From an uncultured bacterium (GTDB lineage: Bacteria > Patescibacteria > JAEDAM01 > Absconditabacterales > Absconditicoccaceae): a stretch of DNA of 6,058 nt. The DNA is taken from the NCBI GenBank assembly GCA_937950065.1, contig CALFEN010000061.1:1-6058 (forward strand), in the 5' to 3' direction. Position numbers and translations under genes: made by a program. The notes under the pieces are model-generated. The model was given only the letters and a program-made list of their open reading frames with translations. It was not told the DNA's origin and searched no databases. Of this stretch, positions 1 through 6,058 are shown piece by piece (position 1 is the stretch's first letter; each line of letters starts with the position of its first letter).

Positions 1-793
1 AGCCCCCATTGCCTGAGTACTGACTATGGCAGGTACAGGTAGTGAAATGGATATGTGATGAGTAATCACTGCTGGTCCTGATCATAAAAAATATACTATA
101 ATGCATCCGTTACTATATCCAAAATTTTCAATACTGGATCCCGTATATACTTATAGTGTTCCTGAAAAATATACTATGGCATGATGTTTTGACGCCTTAT
201 GTCATATGATTGAGTCATACTTTATTCCTAGCGAATCCACAGAAACACAGGACAGGATGAATGAATGAGTTATGAAAGTGATAATAAAGAACGCACCTTT
301 GCTTTTGGATAATGCAGAGGATTATAATGCAAGAGCAAATATCATGTGGGCAAGTAGCCGACCTTTGGCATGATTTCAGTTTACACTTGGTAAAGAATTA
401 TCTGACCGACCTCTTCATAGAATGTGACACGAATTATCAAGTCTCTATGATATGACTCACTGAATAACTTTAGCCTTGCTTACTCCAGCTTGGATGAAGT
501 ATACTATACAAAGTGCTCCTGAATATCTTTATATGTTCGCTGATTTTGCAAGGAATGTATTTGATGTCCGTGAAGAAAATGATAATCGTACTGCTCAGCA
601 GTAAATTGAGAAAGTGATAGAATTTATCAAATCAATAAAAATACCGACAACACTCAAAGAAACAAGAGTAGAAGAAGAGAAATTAGAATATCTCGCCAAA
701 AAATCTATAGAATTTGGTGATATCTGAACATTATCTAAGCTGGGAAAACCAGAAGTCTTAAAGATTTTTGAGATGGCTTATGAATGAATTTAA
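1..793 (+). pseudogene. Iron-containing alcohol dehydrogenase (BdhA/YqhD-like), 5' partial, interrupted by an in-frame TAA
   Basis: The reading frame starts at base 2, with the N-terminal part (roughly 130 residues, judged from family length) outside the window, and ends at TAA 791-793. The family reduces aldehydes to alcohols with NAD(P)H at a divalent metal. Visible signatures are the nucleotide-site AGTGSEM (residues 10-16), the metal-ligand stretch FDALCH (Asp64, His68), and LHRMGHELSSLYDMTH with ligands His139 and His153 spaced 14 apart as in YqhD. All ligands are present. Ten TGA codons read as Gly. TAA at 602-604 (codon 201) breaks the frame; the 62 codons after it still read like the family's C-terminal helices (IEKVIEFIKSIKIPTTL). 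Family members commonly have Gly where the TAA is, so one G-to-A change in TGA explains it. It is either a recent pseudogene, a truncated protein or a sequencing error. Family assignment is firm; functional status is open. Confidence 0.85.
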
Positions 794-977
794 TTTACAA
801 TTTTCTAGGATTCTTTTAGAAACTATTAATGATTGTTTGCTTATGTATATTTTTTAAAAATATCTTGAAAAAATTCTGACTTTTTGTATATATTTATAGT
901 GTATAGTAGTTAGAATTTTCTCTCCTTATACAAAACATTAAAGATATTATCAGATATAAACTATGATTTCTTCCTTC

Positions 978-1005
978 TTTTCTTAAAATATTTATTGCTT
1001 CATAA
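978..1005. repeat. Left copy of an imperfect direct repeat (partner at 2596-2623)
   Basis: These 28 bases match 2596-2623 in the same orientation with two mismatches. The core reads TATTTATTGCTTCA on the plus strand. Weaker similarity continues about 25 bases to the right. On the minus strand both copies can be read as the peptide EAINILRK, with a synonymous ATT/ATA difference inside it. The copies are 1618 bp apart and enclose the Doc remnant and both Nudix genes. Chance similarity in AT-rich DNA is possible, but the GC-containing core TTGCTTCA makes it less likely. Confidence 0.5.
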
Positions 1006-1040
1006 GTATCCACTAAAATCTTTGTAATTAAAGTCTTTAA

Positions 1041-1127
1041 GCTGGGTTAGGTCGTAGTGAGTGTGCTAAATAAAAAAAGTTAGAAAATTTATCATTGTAG
1101 TCTAAAGTTCAAATCTGTCCGTTCGCA
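1041..1127 (+). pseudogene. Possible tRNA (Leu-like) relic
   Basis: The right end has the shape of a tRNA 3' half: a T-loop GTTCAAATC at about 1108-1116, then CTGTC-like stem bases, CGTTCGC and a discriminator A. The span of about 87 nt suits a tRNA with a long variable arm, and CTAA (1066-1069) can pair with TTAG (1080-1083) at about the anticodon-stem position. The acceptor stem and the 5' half of the T stem do not pair properly, the anticodon loop is the wrong size, and no CCA is encoded. At best this is a decayed tRNA or a tRNA 3' fragment left by integration. Confidence 0.2.
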
Positions 1128-1161
1128 AAAATAACTTAAATAAAAACTTTTTTTAATATAA

Positions 1162-1371
1162 AACAAAGTTAAGTATTCTTGTGAAATTAATCAAAATTCT
1201 TATAATTACGGGAATAAAAGAACAGCCATAAAAGCTACTGATAAATTTTTATTCACAAATGATATAAATATTCCTAAATTTGCAGAGAAAATGAAAAATG
1301 TTGCTGTTGATTTATCTAAATGAAATTTAGGAAAAGATGATTTATTACAAATATTTAATTTAATTTTTTAA
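1162..1371 (+). pseudogene. Remnant of a Doc/Fic-family toxin (C-terminal part only)
   Basis: The frame is open from 1162 (after TAA 1159-1161) to TAA 1369-1371 with one TGA read as Gly; no plausible start codon begins it. The peptide contains YGNKRTAIKATDKFLFTNDI followed by a tail with VAVDLSKGNLGKDDLL, which matches the end of death-on-curing proteins, where an HxFx(D/N)GNKR loop is followed by a helix and then a 'KLSKEEL'-like tail. Doc enzymes phosphorylate or AMPylate targets such as EF-Tu. Here the catalytic His and Phe positions read as Asn and Tyr, and the N-terminal half of the fold is absent, so it should be inactive. No antitoxin gene is seen beside it. Nudix 1 starts 16 bases downstream. 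The Doc call rests on the GNKRTA motif and tail; moderate confidence. Confidence 0.6.
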
Positions 1372-1387
1372 AAATTTTTAACTTACT

Positions 1388-1888
1388 ATGAAACCTGTTC
1401 TTAGCTGAATACGAAAAGATAACATTACATGGGAATTGTATGAGACATCTCAACTTCCTGAAGACAATTTATGCATCTCTGCATGTGGAGTATTTTTTTA
1501 TAATGATAAAATAATACTTGTTCAAAATAAAAGATGATGGGAAATCCCTTGATGACATAGAGAGGCTTGAGAATCTATTGAAGACACAATAATAAGAGAA
1601 ATGAAAGAAGAGATTGGGATAGATTTAAAAAATAATTGTAAGTATAGACTCCAATGATATAGAAAGATATCATCGCCTACTCCTATCAAAAATAGAAATT
1701 GATGATTTTATCCGTCTCCATATTATTTAGTTCATTATATCGGAGAAATATTTGAAGAACCTAAAAAAGCACTGTGAGACGATGTAATATCCACCTGACT
1801 TTATTCATATGAAGAAATATTAAATTCTAATTTTAAAGCTCGTCAAATTATATTACATGCTTTTGAATTAAAAGACTCTATATGATAA
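1388..1888 (+). CDS. Nudix hydrolase (Nudix 1)
   Basis: This gene encodes 166 residues from ATG 1388 to TAA 1886-1888, with 11 TGA codons read as Gly. The Nudix box is perfect at residues 56-78 (1553-1621): Gly56, five residues, Glu62, seven residues, then REMKEEIGI, so the Mg-binding glutamates are all present. It is preceded by WEIPGG, the usual strand and turn. Nudix enzymes cleave nucleoside diphosphates linked to another moiety; this sequence does not fix the substrate. Length is typical of a single-domain member, likely cytosolic. The N-terminal 30 residues (LSGIRKDNITWELYETSQLPE) precede the core strand CISACGVFFYNDKIILVQNK. There is no Shine-Dalgarno; the A/T-rich leader follows directly on the Doc remnant. 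It faces a second Nudix gene tail to tail. Family certain, specific role unknown. Confidence 0.9.
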
Positions 1889-2004
1889 AACCAATAATAT
1901 TTTTATCCTAAAGCAGAACAAACATAATATCCTCCTTCTCTACAACTTTATATATTTCCGATTGATAAGAATAAGAACGTTTTCATTATAAAATTTTAAG
2001 AAAA
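1889..2004. other. Spacer between convergent Nudix genes
   Basis: These 116 bases separate the stops of the two Nudix genes. An inverted repeat, GTTTTC (1979-1984) with GAAAAC (2000-2005), has a 15-base AT loop and touches the stop of the minus-strand gene. It could act as a weak bidirectional terminator but has no GC-rich stem. The minus strand carries a textbook AAGGAGG five bases before an ATG (about 1930), but the frame stops after five codons. No gene is supported here. Confidence 0.4.
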
Positions 2005-2005
2005 C
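1979..2005. terminator. Weak hairpin between convergent genes, possible terminator
   Basis: A perfect 6-bp stem (GTTTTC/GAAAAC) with a 15-base AT-rich loop lies between the 3' ends of the two Nudix genes and just reaches the stop codon of the minus-strand one. Position fits a shared terminator; the low stem stability and lack of a clean T tract argue against a strong one. Confidence 0.25.
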
Positions 2006-2499
2006 TATGAGTTAAAAAAATTTCTTATACTATCTAATGTTATCAAATAGTCCGGCGTGAAACATTCACTTGGGAAGCTTATAATATCTCTATAATCTAT
2101 CCACTCTCAAGAATCAAATTCTCTTGGATCTAATTTTATATTTCATAAAAAATTTATAATAAATACACTACATATATGCTTCATTCTAGGATGATCAGAA
2201 AAATACTTACAAACAAATATATATTTTCAGTTTTTTATTCCGAGTTCTTCTTCTCCCTCTCTAATAATGGCTTCCATATAAGTTTCTCAAGATAAAACAT
2301 GTCATCATATAGAAGCATCAAACAATCAAGCTCCTTTTTCTCTATTTAAAGATCTTTTTACTAAAAAAATTTGATTATCCTTGTTTACAACAACTCAATG
2401 AACAGTTCTATGAATTAAAATGTCAGAATGTGCAACTGTTTTCAAATTTTTTGATATAACTTCGTCCTTTTTATTAACGATATCTATTAATTCATCCAT
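2005..2499 (-). CDS. Nudix hydrolase, YfcD / IPP isomerase-like (Nudix 2)
   Basis: This gene encodes 164 residues from ATG 2499 to TAG 2005-2007, with eight TGA codons read as Gly. The opening MDELIDIVNKKDEVI, the stretch ILIHRTVHGVVVNK, then FLVKRSLNREK, GLFDASIGGH and SGETYMEA are the hallmarks of the YfcD/isopentenyl-diphosphate isomerase branch of the Nudix family. The box is at residues 66-88 (2236-2304): Gly66, Glu72, then REGEEELGI. Metal-binding residues are kept, but the usual hydrophobic residue after RE is a glycine (GGA codon), an oddity. YfcD-type proteins are poorly characterised; true IPP isomerase would need its extra active-site Cys and Glu, which cannot be confirmed here. 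No Shine-Dalgarno. The frame is open for 68 codons further upstream, but a TATACT box at 2526-2531 favours the ATG chosen. Confidence 0.88.
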
Positions 2500-2525
2500 T
2501 TTATATATTCAATATAAAGAAATTA

Positions 2526-2531
2526 AGTATA
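2526..2531 (-). promoter_or_regulatory. Possible -10 box for Nudix 2
   Basis: On the minus strand TATACT lies 26 bases before the ATG of Nudix 2, which would place the transcript start some 20 bases ahead of the gene. The -35 region is poor (a TTTTG-type match), so this is tentative. Confidence 0.35.
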
Positions 2532-2595
2532 ATGTTTTTTTCAAAAGACAAAAGAGCTTACAATCTATATTATTCCTTTCAATGTAGGACGATTT

Positions 2596-2623
2596 TTTTC
2601 TTAATATATTTATTGCTTCACAA
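2596..2623. repeat. Right copy of the imperfect direct repeat
   Basis: This is the partner of 978-1005, with 26 of 28 bases identical in the same orientation. It lies about 100 bases upstream of the Nudix 2 ATG, inside a minus-strand frame that stays open into that gene (2500-2703), and 67 bases beyond the end of smpB. It may mark the right edge of a 1.6-kb accessory segment or be part of a shared eroded small gene. Confidence 0.5.
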
Positions 2624-2689
2624 ATAATCTTCGTAAAAATAATTGAAACTAAATACGGATTAACAAAAATATCTTTTTTAAATAAAAAC

Positions 2690-3157
2690 TTAATATCATA
2701 TTTTTAAATTCTTAATCTCTTTTTGAGATTCTCTTTGGATATCTCTTTCTTTGATTATCTGTTTCTTTTCTACCTTTTTCCTGAGTTTACCTAATCAAAT
2801 CTCCATTTTTAATCTCTTTTTTATGTCTTCATAAAATTTAAGAGGGATAATAGTAAGCCCTGTTTTTGTAGTTCTCTCGCCAAGTTTTATTATTTCTTTT
2901 CTTTTGAGAAGAAGTTTTCTCATTCATTTGGGTTGATATCCCGGTACTAAATTTATATTTGTCTTGCTATAGAGTGGGATATCCATGTTCGTGATAAATA
3001 TTTCATTATCTATAATTTTTACTATAGCATCTTTGATATTTACATTTCAAGTTTTTGCTGATTTTACTTCATGTCACGCTAAAACTATACCAGCATCAAA
3101 TTTATCTACTATATCATAATTTAGATTAGCGTATTTGTTTTTTGTTATTATCCTCAT
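2690..3157 (-). CDS. smpB: SsrA-binding protein SmpB
   Basis: SmpB binds tmRNA and carries it to ribosomes stalled on broken mRNAs (trans-translation). The gene encodes 155 residues from ATG 3157 to TAA 2690-2692, a normal length; five TGA codons read as Gly. The family pattern runs in order: KYANLNYDI near the start, DAGIVLAGHEVKSAKTGNVN (21-40), an oligonucleotide-binding barrel strand ending ITNMDIPLY, RKLLLKRKEIIKL (80-92), GLTIIPLKFY (100-109) and GLGKLRKKVEKKQ (121-133), the usual 'ARGKK.YDKR' region. A very basic, charged tail follows, which in the family folds on the ribosome; here the tail is slightly longer and lacks a clean YDKR, reading KERD. The start lies inside the end of the upstream membrane-protein gene (32-base overlap), so the two are probably cotranscribed and translationally coupled. 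No Shine-Dalgarno is seen. Confidence 0.93.
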
Positions 3158-4514
3158 TTTTTATTCACAAAATTATTCATATAAATCCTGTCACAAAAAG
3201 ACTTATCATACTATCGTCAAACATATGCAGAAACAATCCTGCCACCATTATAGACATTAAGGCTACCATTGCAAAAAAATAAAAATTTTTGAAGAATTCC
3301 TGTTTTTGTTTTTGAGACAAAATATATAAAGTATATAGTATATAAAAGAACAACGATATATAGAGAATTCATCAAAAAATTCATGTTTCCAAAAAAATCT
3401 GCAGCCACCGATTTTCCGGCACAATTCCTGTTCATGCCTGTACAGCAGCAGGTCATGCCGTGCCAAATCACAGTCATCAAATATTTCACAAGAACATAAA
3501 AAAACCATTCATCATGTTTTGAAAGTGTCATCAAGTAGATGCACTCCTCACTATCATACGATACAGCAAAGATTCATATATTCAGACCTGGAAAGCGTTT
3601 ATTACGCCTGCTATTATCACCAATAAAAATCCTAGTCATATATAACCAAAAACTTTTTTTATAGGTTTTGATAATTTTGACTTATTGATATAAGTATAAT
3701 AAAACATAATAAGCAATATCTCCAAAAATAATCCTATTAATGCAGTCCTAGACAATGAGACAATCAACAGGAACATTATCAGAAAAATAGTTGTAATTCA
3801 GATTTTTCTCTGCTCTTTTGGAGTAGAAATATAATATACAAACACGATAGGAAACACAAACACTGTAAAGAATGCCAAAACGTTGGGACCAGCAAAAATC
3901 CCAGATTCTCTGATAGTGCTATAAAGTCTGGTATCCACAGTGCCGTAGAAATAAGGAGGTTTGTGCCCAGGAATAAAAGCATTGTATCTACCAAACCCAA
4001 AATTCTTTAGGAATATAGGATCTAACATCCTGACAGTCCAAAATAGTAGACTAAAGAATAAAACGTATTTTATCAAAATTAACAAAAAATCTACAAAATC
4101 CTGCAAGTCATATTTATCTATTTTCAACATTGGGAAGAATATGATAGGCAAGAGCATTATCAAATCATATTTTACTCCTAGAAATATAGTAGAAAGCGGC
4201 AGTTTATTTAAAAAAGAAACTATGAATCAAATAATAGTAAAGGCTATTACAAGGAAAGTAATTTTGATATGAAATTCCCCTGCAAAATATTTTTTTAAAG
4301 AAAACTTATATTGTTTATAGTTTACAATTAGAATAAGGACATAGATAATCGATAAAAAAAATTCTTTCCACAGAGCCCAGAGATTTGAAGAAAACATATG
4401 GAGTCCAAGATCTTGTCATAATTTAAATTTCAAAAAAGTCATTATTAAAAAATGACTCATTAATACAACAAAGAAAATCTTTATCAATTTAATAATATTT
4501 TTTTTATTTATCAT
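3126..4514 (-). CDS. O-antigen ligase / polymerase-like polytopic membrane protein
   Basis: This gene encodes 462 residues from ATG 4514 to TAA 3126-3128, with about 18 TGA codons read as Gly, which is why the standard code shows only fragments. Hydrophobic segments occur throughout (for example 9-28, 53-66, 84-103, 117-130, 143-161, 211-229, 239-256, 288-304, 379-397, 411-430, 436-450), giving around ten or eleven membrane spans. The Wzy_C/WaaL-type region follows SLSRTALIGLF (254-264): a large outward loop with GGHFQNMMNGFFMFL (328-342, conserved His330), then GLGFGTAGPA (347-356) and VPENRWLQIFLETGIFG (365-381). This family joins or polymerises lipid-linked surface glycans outside the membrane. 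Whether this one is a polymerase, ligase or glycoprotein oligosaccharyltransferase cannot be read from sequence. No glycosyltransferase genes lie within the window. Its 3' end overlaps smpB by 32 bases. The frame is unbroken through the A/T homopolymers. Confidence 0.82.
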
Positions 4515-4712
4515 TTTTAGTTAACAATTACTACTTTACTTTATTAATAATGATATTTATCAAAAAAACAATATATTTATAGCCATAAATTTTATAAAAT
4601 ATCTTGCCTAAAGAAAATAAAGTAAAAAAATACAATTAATTTATTGAAAAAAACATAAAAATATATATAATATAGTTTAATTTTTTATAGATAGTTAGCA
4701 AATAACATTTAG
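4515..4712. other. Divergent AT-rich promoter spacer
   Basis: These 198 bases are almost entirely A and T and separate the divergently transcribed membrane-protein and secretion-ATPase genes. The plus-strand promoter at 4644-4671 is clear. For the minus-strand gene only loose TATAAA-like boxes are seen, with no -35 partner that could be defended. No RNA gene or operator symmetry was recognised. Confidence 0.5.
4644..4671 (+). promoter_or_regulatory. Sigma70-type promoter for the secretion-type ATPase gene
   Basis: TTGAAA (4644-4649) and a perfect TATAAT (4666-4671) are separated by 16 bases, upstream of the ATG at 4713. Transcription would start near 4678, giving a leader of about 35 bases. 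In DNA this AT-rich a TATAAT alone means little; the -35 partner and position make it credible. Confidence 0.55.
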
Positions 4713-6058
4713 ATGAGATCGTATATTATCAAAGTATATCACGGATTTAAGAGCGGAAAAAAACTTTTTTCCGATTTTTTAGATAATCTTTGAAAAACAT
4801 TAAAAGATCGTAAGATGATTTTTGGATTAAATTACTTAAGAGGAGAAATTTTTTATTCCATGACCTGTGATGACAGTACGTATCCAGTCTTTGAATCTCA
4901 ATTCTATACTTTTTTTAATAACTTTCAGGTACTGCACGATGATAAAAACATCCGAGATTTTGACTTATCTACCAGCGTCTTGTGAGAAATAAAACTAACA
5001 AATAATTGATATTATCCTTTCAAATTTTCAAACACGGATAATTCTGATTTTATAAACAGCGTCTTTAGAATTTTTGATAATTTTGATCTTATAAATGACA
5101 AGGTATGATTTTTTGTGGAAGTAAATCCTATAATAGAAAGAAGTATCATGTTTTTTATGAAATCTTCTTTGGCTTTTCTTTGGTTTAGAATCTGCTTATT
5201 TTTCCAATTCTTAAAATATATCTTTAACTTTAAAATACAAAAAGACTGGAAAAGTATATGAAATAAATATTTCCAGGAAAAACTTAGTAAATGACTTTTT
5301 GATGTAAAAATCTATATAATATCAAAAGCTCAAAACAAGGACATCGCTGAATGAAAAATAAAATCAATTTTTAATAGTTTCTTGGTATTTAACAACTATC
5401 CTCTAAATGAATTTTATCTAAAGGTAACAAGGGATCTAGATTCTCACAAGTTAAATAAAATTAAAAGTTATCTTATGACTTGAGAAGAAATCAGTTCTTT
5501 TATGCATTTCCCCAGTAATCCTAACAATGAAACCTCTCTATTAAAATGAAGCTCAAAAAAATTGGCTCTTCCTGTTGGTGTTCCTACCTTTGATTTCTAC
5601 GAACAAAACGGAGAAATTATCCCAACAAATTTTCCTGATGACATAAATATAATCTGAATATCCGACTATAGGTCAGTAAAAGTGCCTGTAGGAATATTTG
5701 ATGAAGACAGACTTAGACATGTCTACGTCATATGAAAAACATGAGTAGGTAAATCCAAATTCCTCATATCTATGATTCTTGATGATATAAATCAGTGAAA
5801 ATGAATTAGTATAATAGATCCTCATGGCGATTTAATAGAAGAAGCATTGATGCATATACCAGAAAATCGTAAAGATGATGTAATTATTTTTGATCCGACA
5901 GATGAAAGTTATCCTTTTTCTTTTAATCCGCTGGATATCAAGTCAGAAGAATCCAAGCAAGTTTTGGCAAAATGATTTATAGATATATTTAAAAAATATT
6001 TTTGAGCAAACTGGAATGCCAAACTTGAACATGTATTGAGAATGCTTTTCCTCGGTCT
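4713..6058 (+). CDS. VirD4/HerA-like P-loop ATPase, type IV secretion or conjugation type, 3' partial
   Basis: From ATG 4713 the frame runs to the window end (448 codons plus two bases), with 16 TGA codons read as Gly. After VPVGIFDEDRLRHVYVIG comes the Walker A motif GKTGVGKS (341-348), with TGA giving Gly341 and Gly344, then a first helix and GKGISIIDPHGDL (362-374), DDVIIFDPTDESYPFSFNPL and FGANWNAKLEHVLRMLF. The order 'GKTGxGKS - IDPHGDL - FDP - NPL' is that of the DUF87/VirD4-like ATPases that accompany type IV secretion and pilus-like systems, common in Patescibacteria. The N-terminal 340 residues are unlike any domain I can name; a hydrophobic stretch at about 147-172 (SSLAFLWFRICLFFQFLKYI) may anchor it to the membrane. 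The later ATPase motifs lie beyond the window. No Shine-Dalgarno precedes the ATG; an in-frame alternative near the start is not compelling. DNA pump, coupling protein or secretion ATPase remain alternatives. Confidence 0.82.

Larger units (their letters stand above)
794..1161. other. AT-rich intergenic stretch with no intact gene
   Basis: Neither strand has a convincing gene. Just after the dehydrogenase is a weak AT hairpin (TTTCTA at 802-807, TAGAAA at 817-822) without a clear T tract, so a terminator cannot be claimed. The stretch also carries the left copy of a short repeat (978-1005), a minus-strand open frame of about 50 codons without ATG (894-1046) and a tRNA-like segment (about 1041-1127). 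It looks like eroded sequence. Confidence 0.6.

Noticed and set aside
802..822. Hairpin TTTCTA/TAGAAA after the dehydrogenase as a terminator
   Set aside because: It is an AT-only 6-bp stem without a T tract; such pairs are expected by chance in this composition.
1915..1945. Minus-strand AAGGAGG plus ATG at ideal spacing, possible leader peptide MFVLL
   Set aside because: The frame stops after five codons and what follows is antisense to Nudix 1, so there is no gene for it to serve.
1882..1999. Possible small gene after Nudix 1: MIKPIIFLS from ATG 1882, or the run YPPSLQLYIFPIDKNKNVF in the Nudix frame
   Set aside because: Two TAA codons and a frame change would be needed, and no family is recognised. 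It is treated as spacer.
3263..3508. Minus-strand Cys-rich 81-residue frame
   Set aside because: It overlaps the motif-bearing frame of the O-antigen-ligase-like gene in another frame; the Cys/His content is incidental.
3217..3534. Standard-code frame of 105 residues on the minus strand, suggesting a separate small membrane protein or a frameshift in the O-antigen-ligase-like gene
   Set aside because: With TGA as Gly the 462-residue frame from 4514 runs unbroken through here and carries the family motifs (GLGFGTAGP, PENRWLQIF). I first suspected a homopolymer frameshift near 3270-3290, but careful counting of the A/T runs keeps the frame intact.
3961..4272. Plus-strand frame of 103 residues
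   Set aside because: It lies antisense inside the membrane-protein gene, matches no family and is explained as its shadow.
1..6058. CRISPR array, rRNA, insertion sequence or complete defence system
   Set aside because: No spaced repeat array, rRNA-like stretch, transposase or terminal inverted repeats were found on either strand.

Overview
The window comes from a bacterium that reads UGA as glycine (genetic code 25), as in Candidatus Gracilibacteria (BD1-5/GN02) and Candidatus Absconditabacteria (SR1). The evidence is internal. Read with the standard code, every gene here is chopped up by TGA. Read with TGA = Gly, each becomes a full-length member of a known family, and TGA falls on conserved glycines: two in a Walker A loop, several in two Nudix boxes, and a run in an O-antigen-ligase-type motif. 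TGG is still used for Trp and TAA ends the genes. The DNA is strongly AT-rich with long A/T runs. The sequence does not tell Gracilibacteria from Absconditabacteria.

Layout. (1) 1-793, plus: the C-terminal part of an iron-containing alcohol dehydrogenase of the BdhA/YqhD type. One in-frame TAA (602-604) sits where relatives usually have Gly, one transition away from the TGA-Gly codon. (2) 794-1387: mostly non-coding. It holds a doubtful tRNA-like relic (about 1041-1127), one copy of a short repeat, and an N-terminally truncated remnant of a Doc/Fic-type toxin (1162-1371). (3) 1388-1888, plus, and 2005-2499, minus: two convergent Nudix hydrolases of different subtypes; the second resembles the YfcD/isopentenyl-diphosphate isomerase group. 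A second repeat copy lies just upstream of the minus-strand gene. (4) 2690-3157 and 3126-4514, minus: smpB, preceded by and overlapping a polytopic O-antigen ligase/polymerase-like protein; the two probably form one transcript. (5) 4713 to the window end, plus: a large P-loop ATPase of the VirD4/HerA-like type IV secretion or conjugation class, incomplete at the right edge, behind a convincing sigma70-type promoter.

How the genes relate. smpB is housekeeping (trans-translation, ribosome rescue). The O-antigen-ligase-like protein and the secretion-type ATPase both act at the cell surface and are transcribed divergently from a 198-bp AT-rich spacer. The stretch from the interrupted dehydrogenase to the upstream edge of Nudix 2 looks like a decaying accessory patch: a broken gene, a toxin remnant, a repeat, a possible tRNA relic and two small Nudix genes. 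No complete new defence or mobile system is visible. The strongest unusual signals are the recoded UGA and the TGA-to-TAA change in the dehydrogenase.
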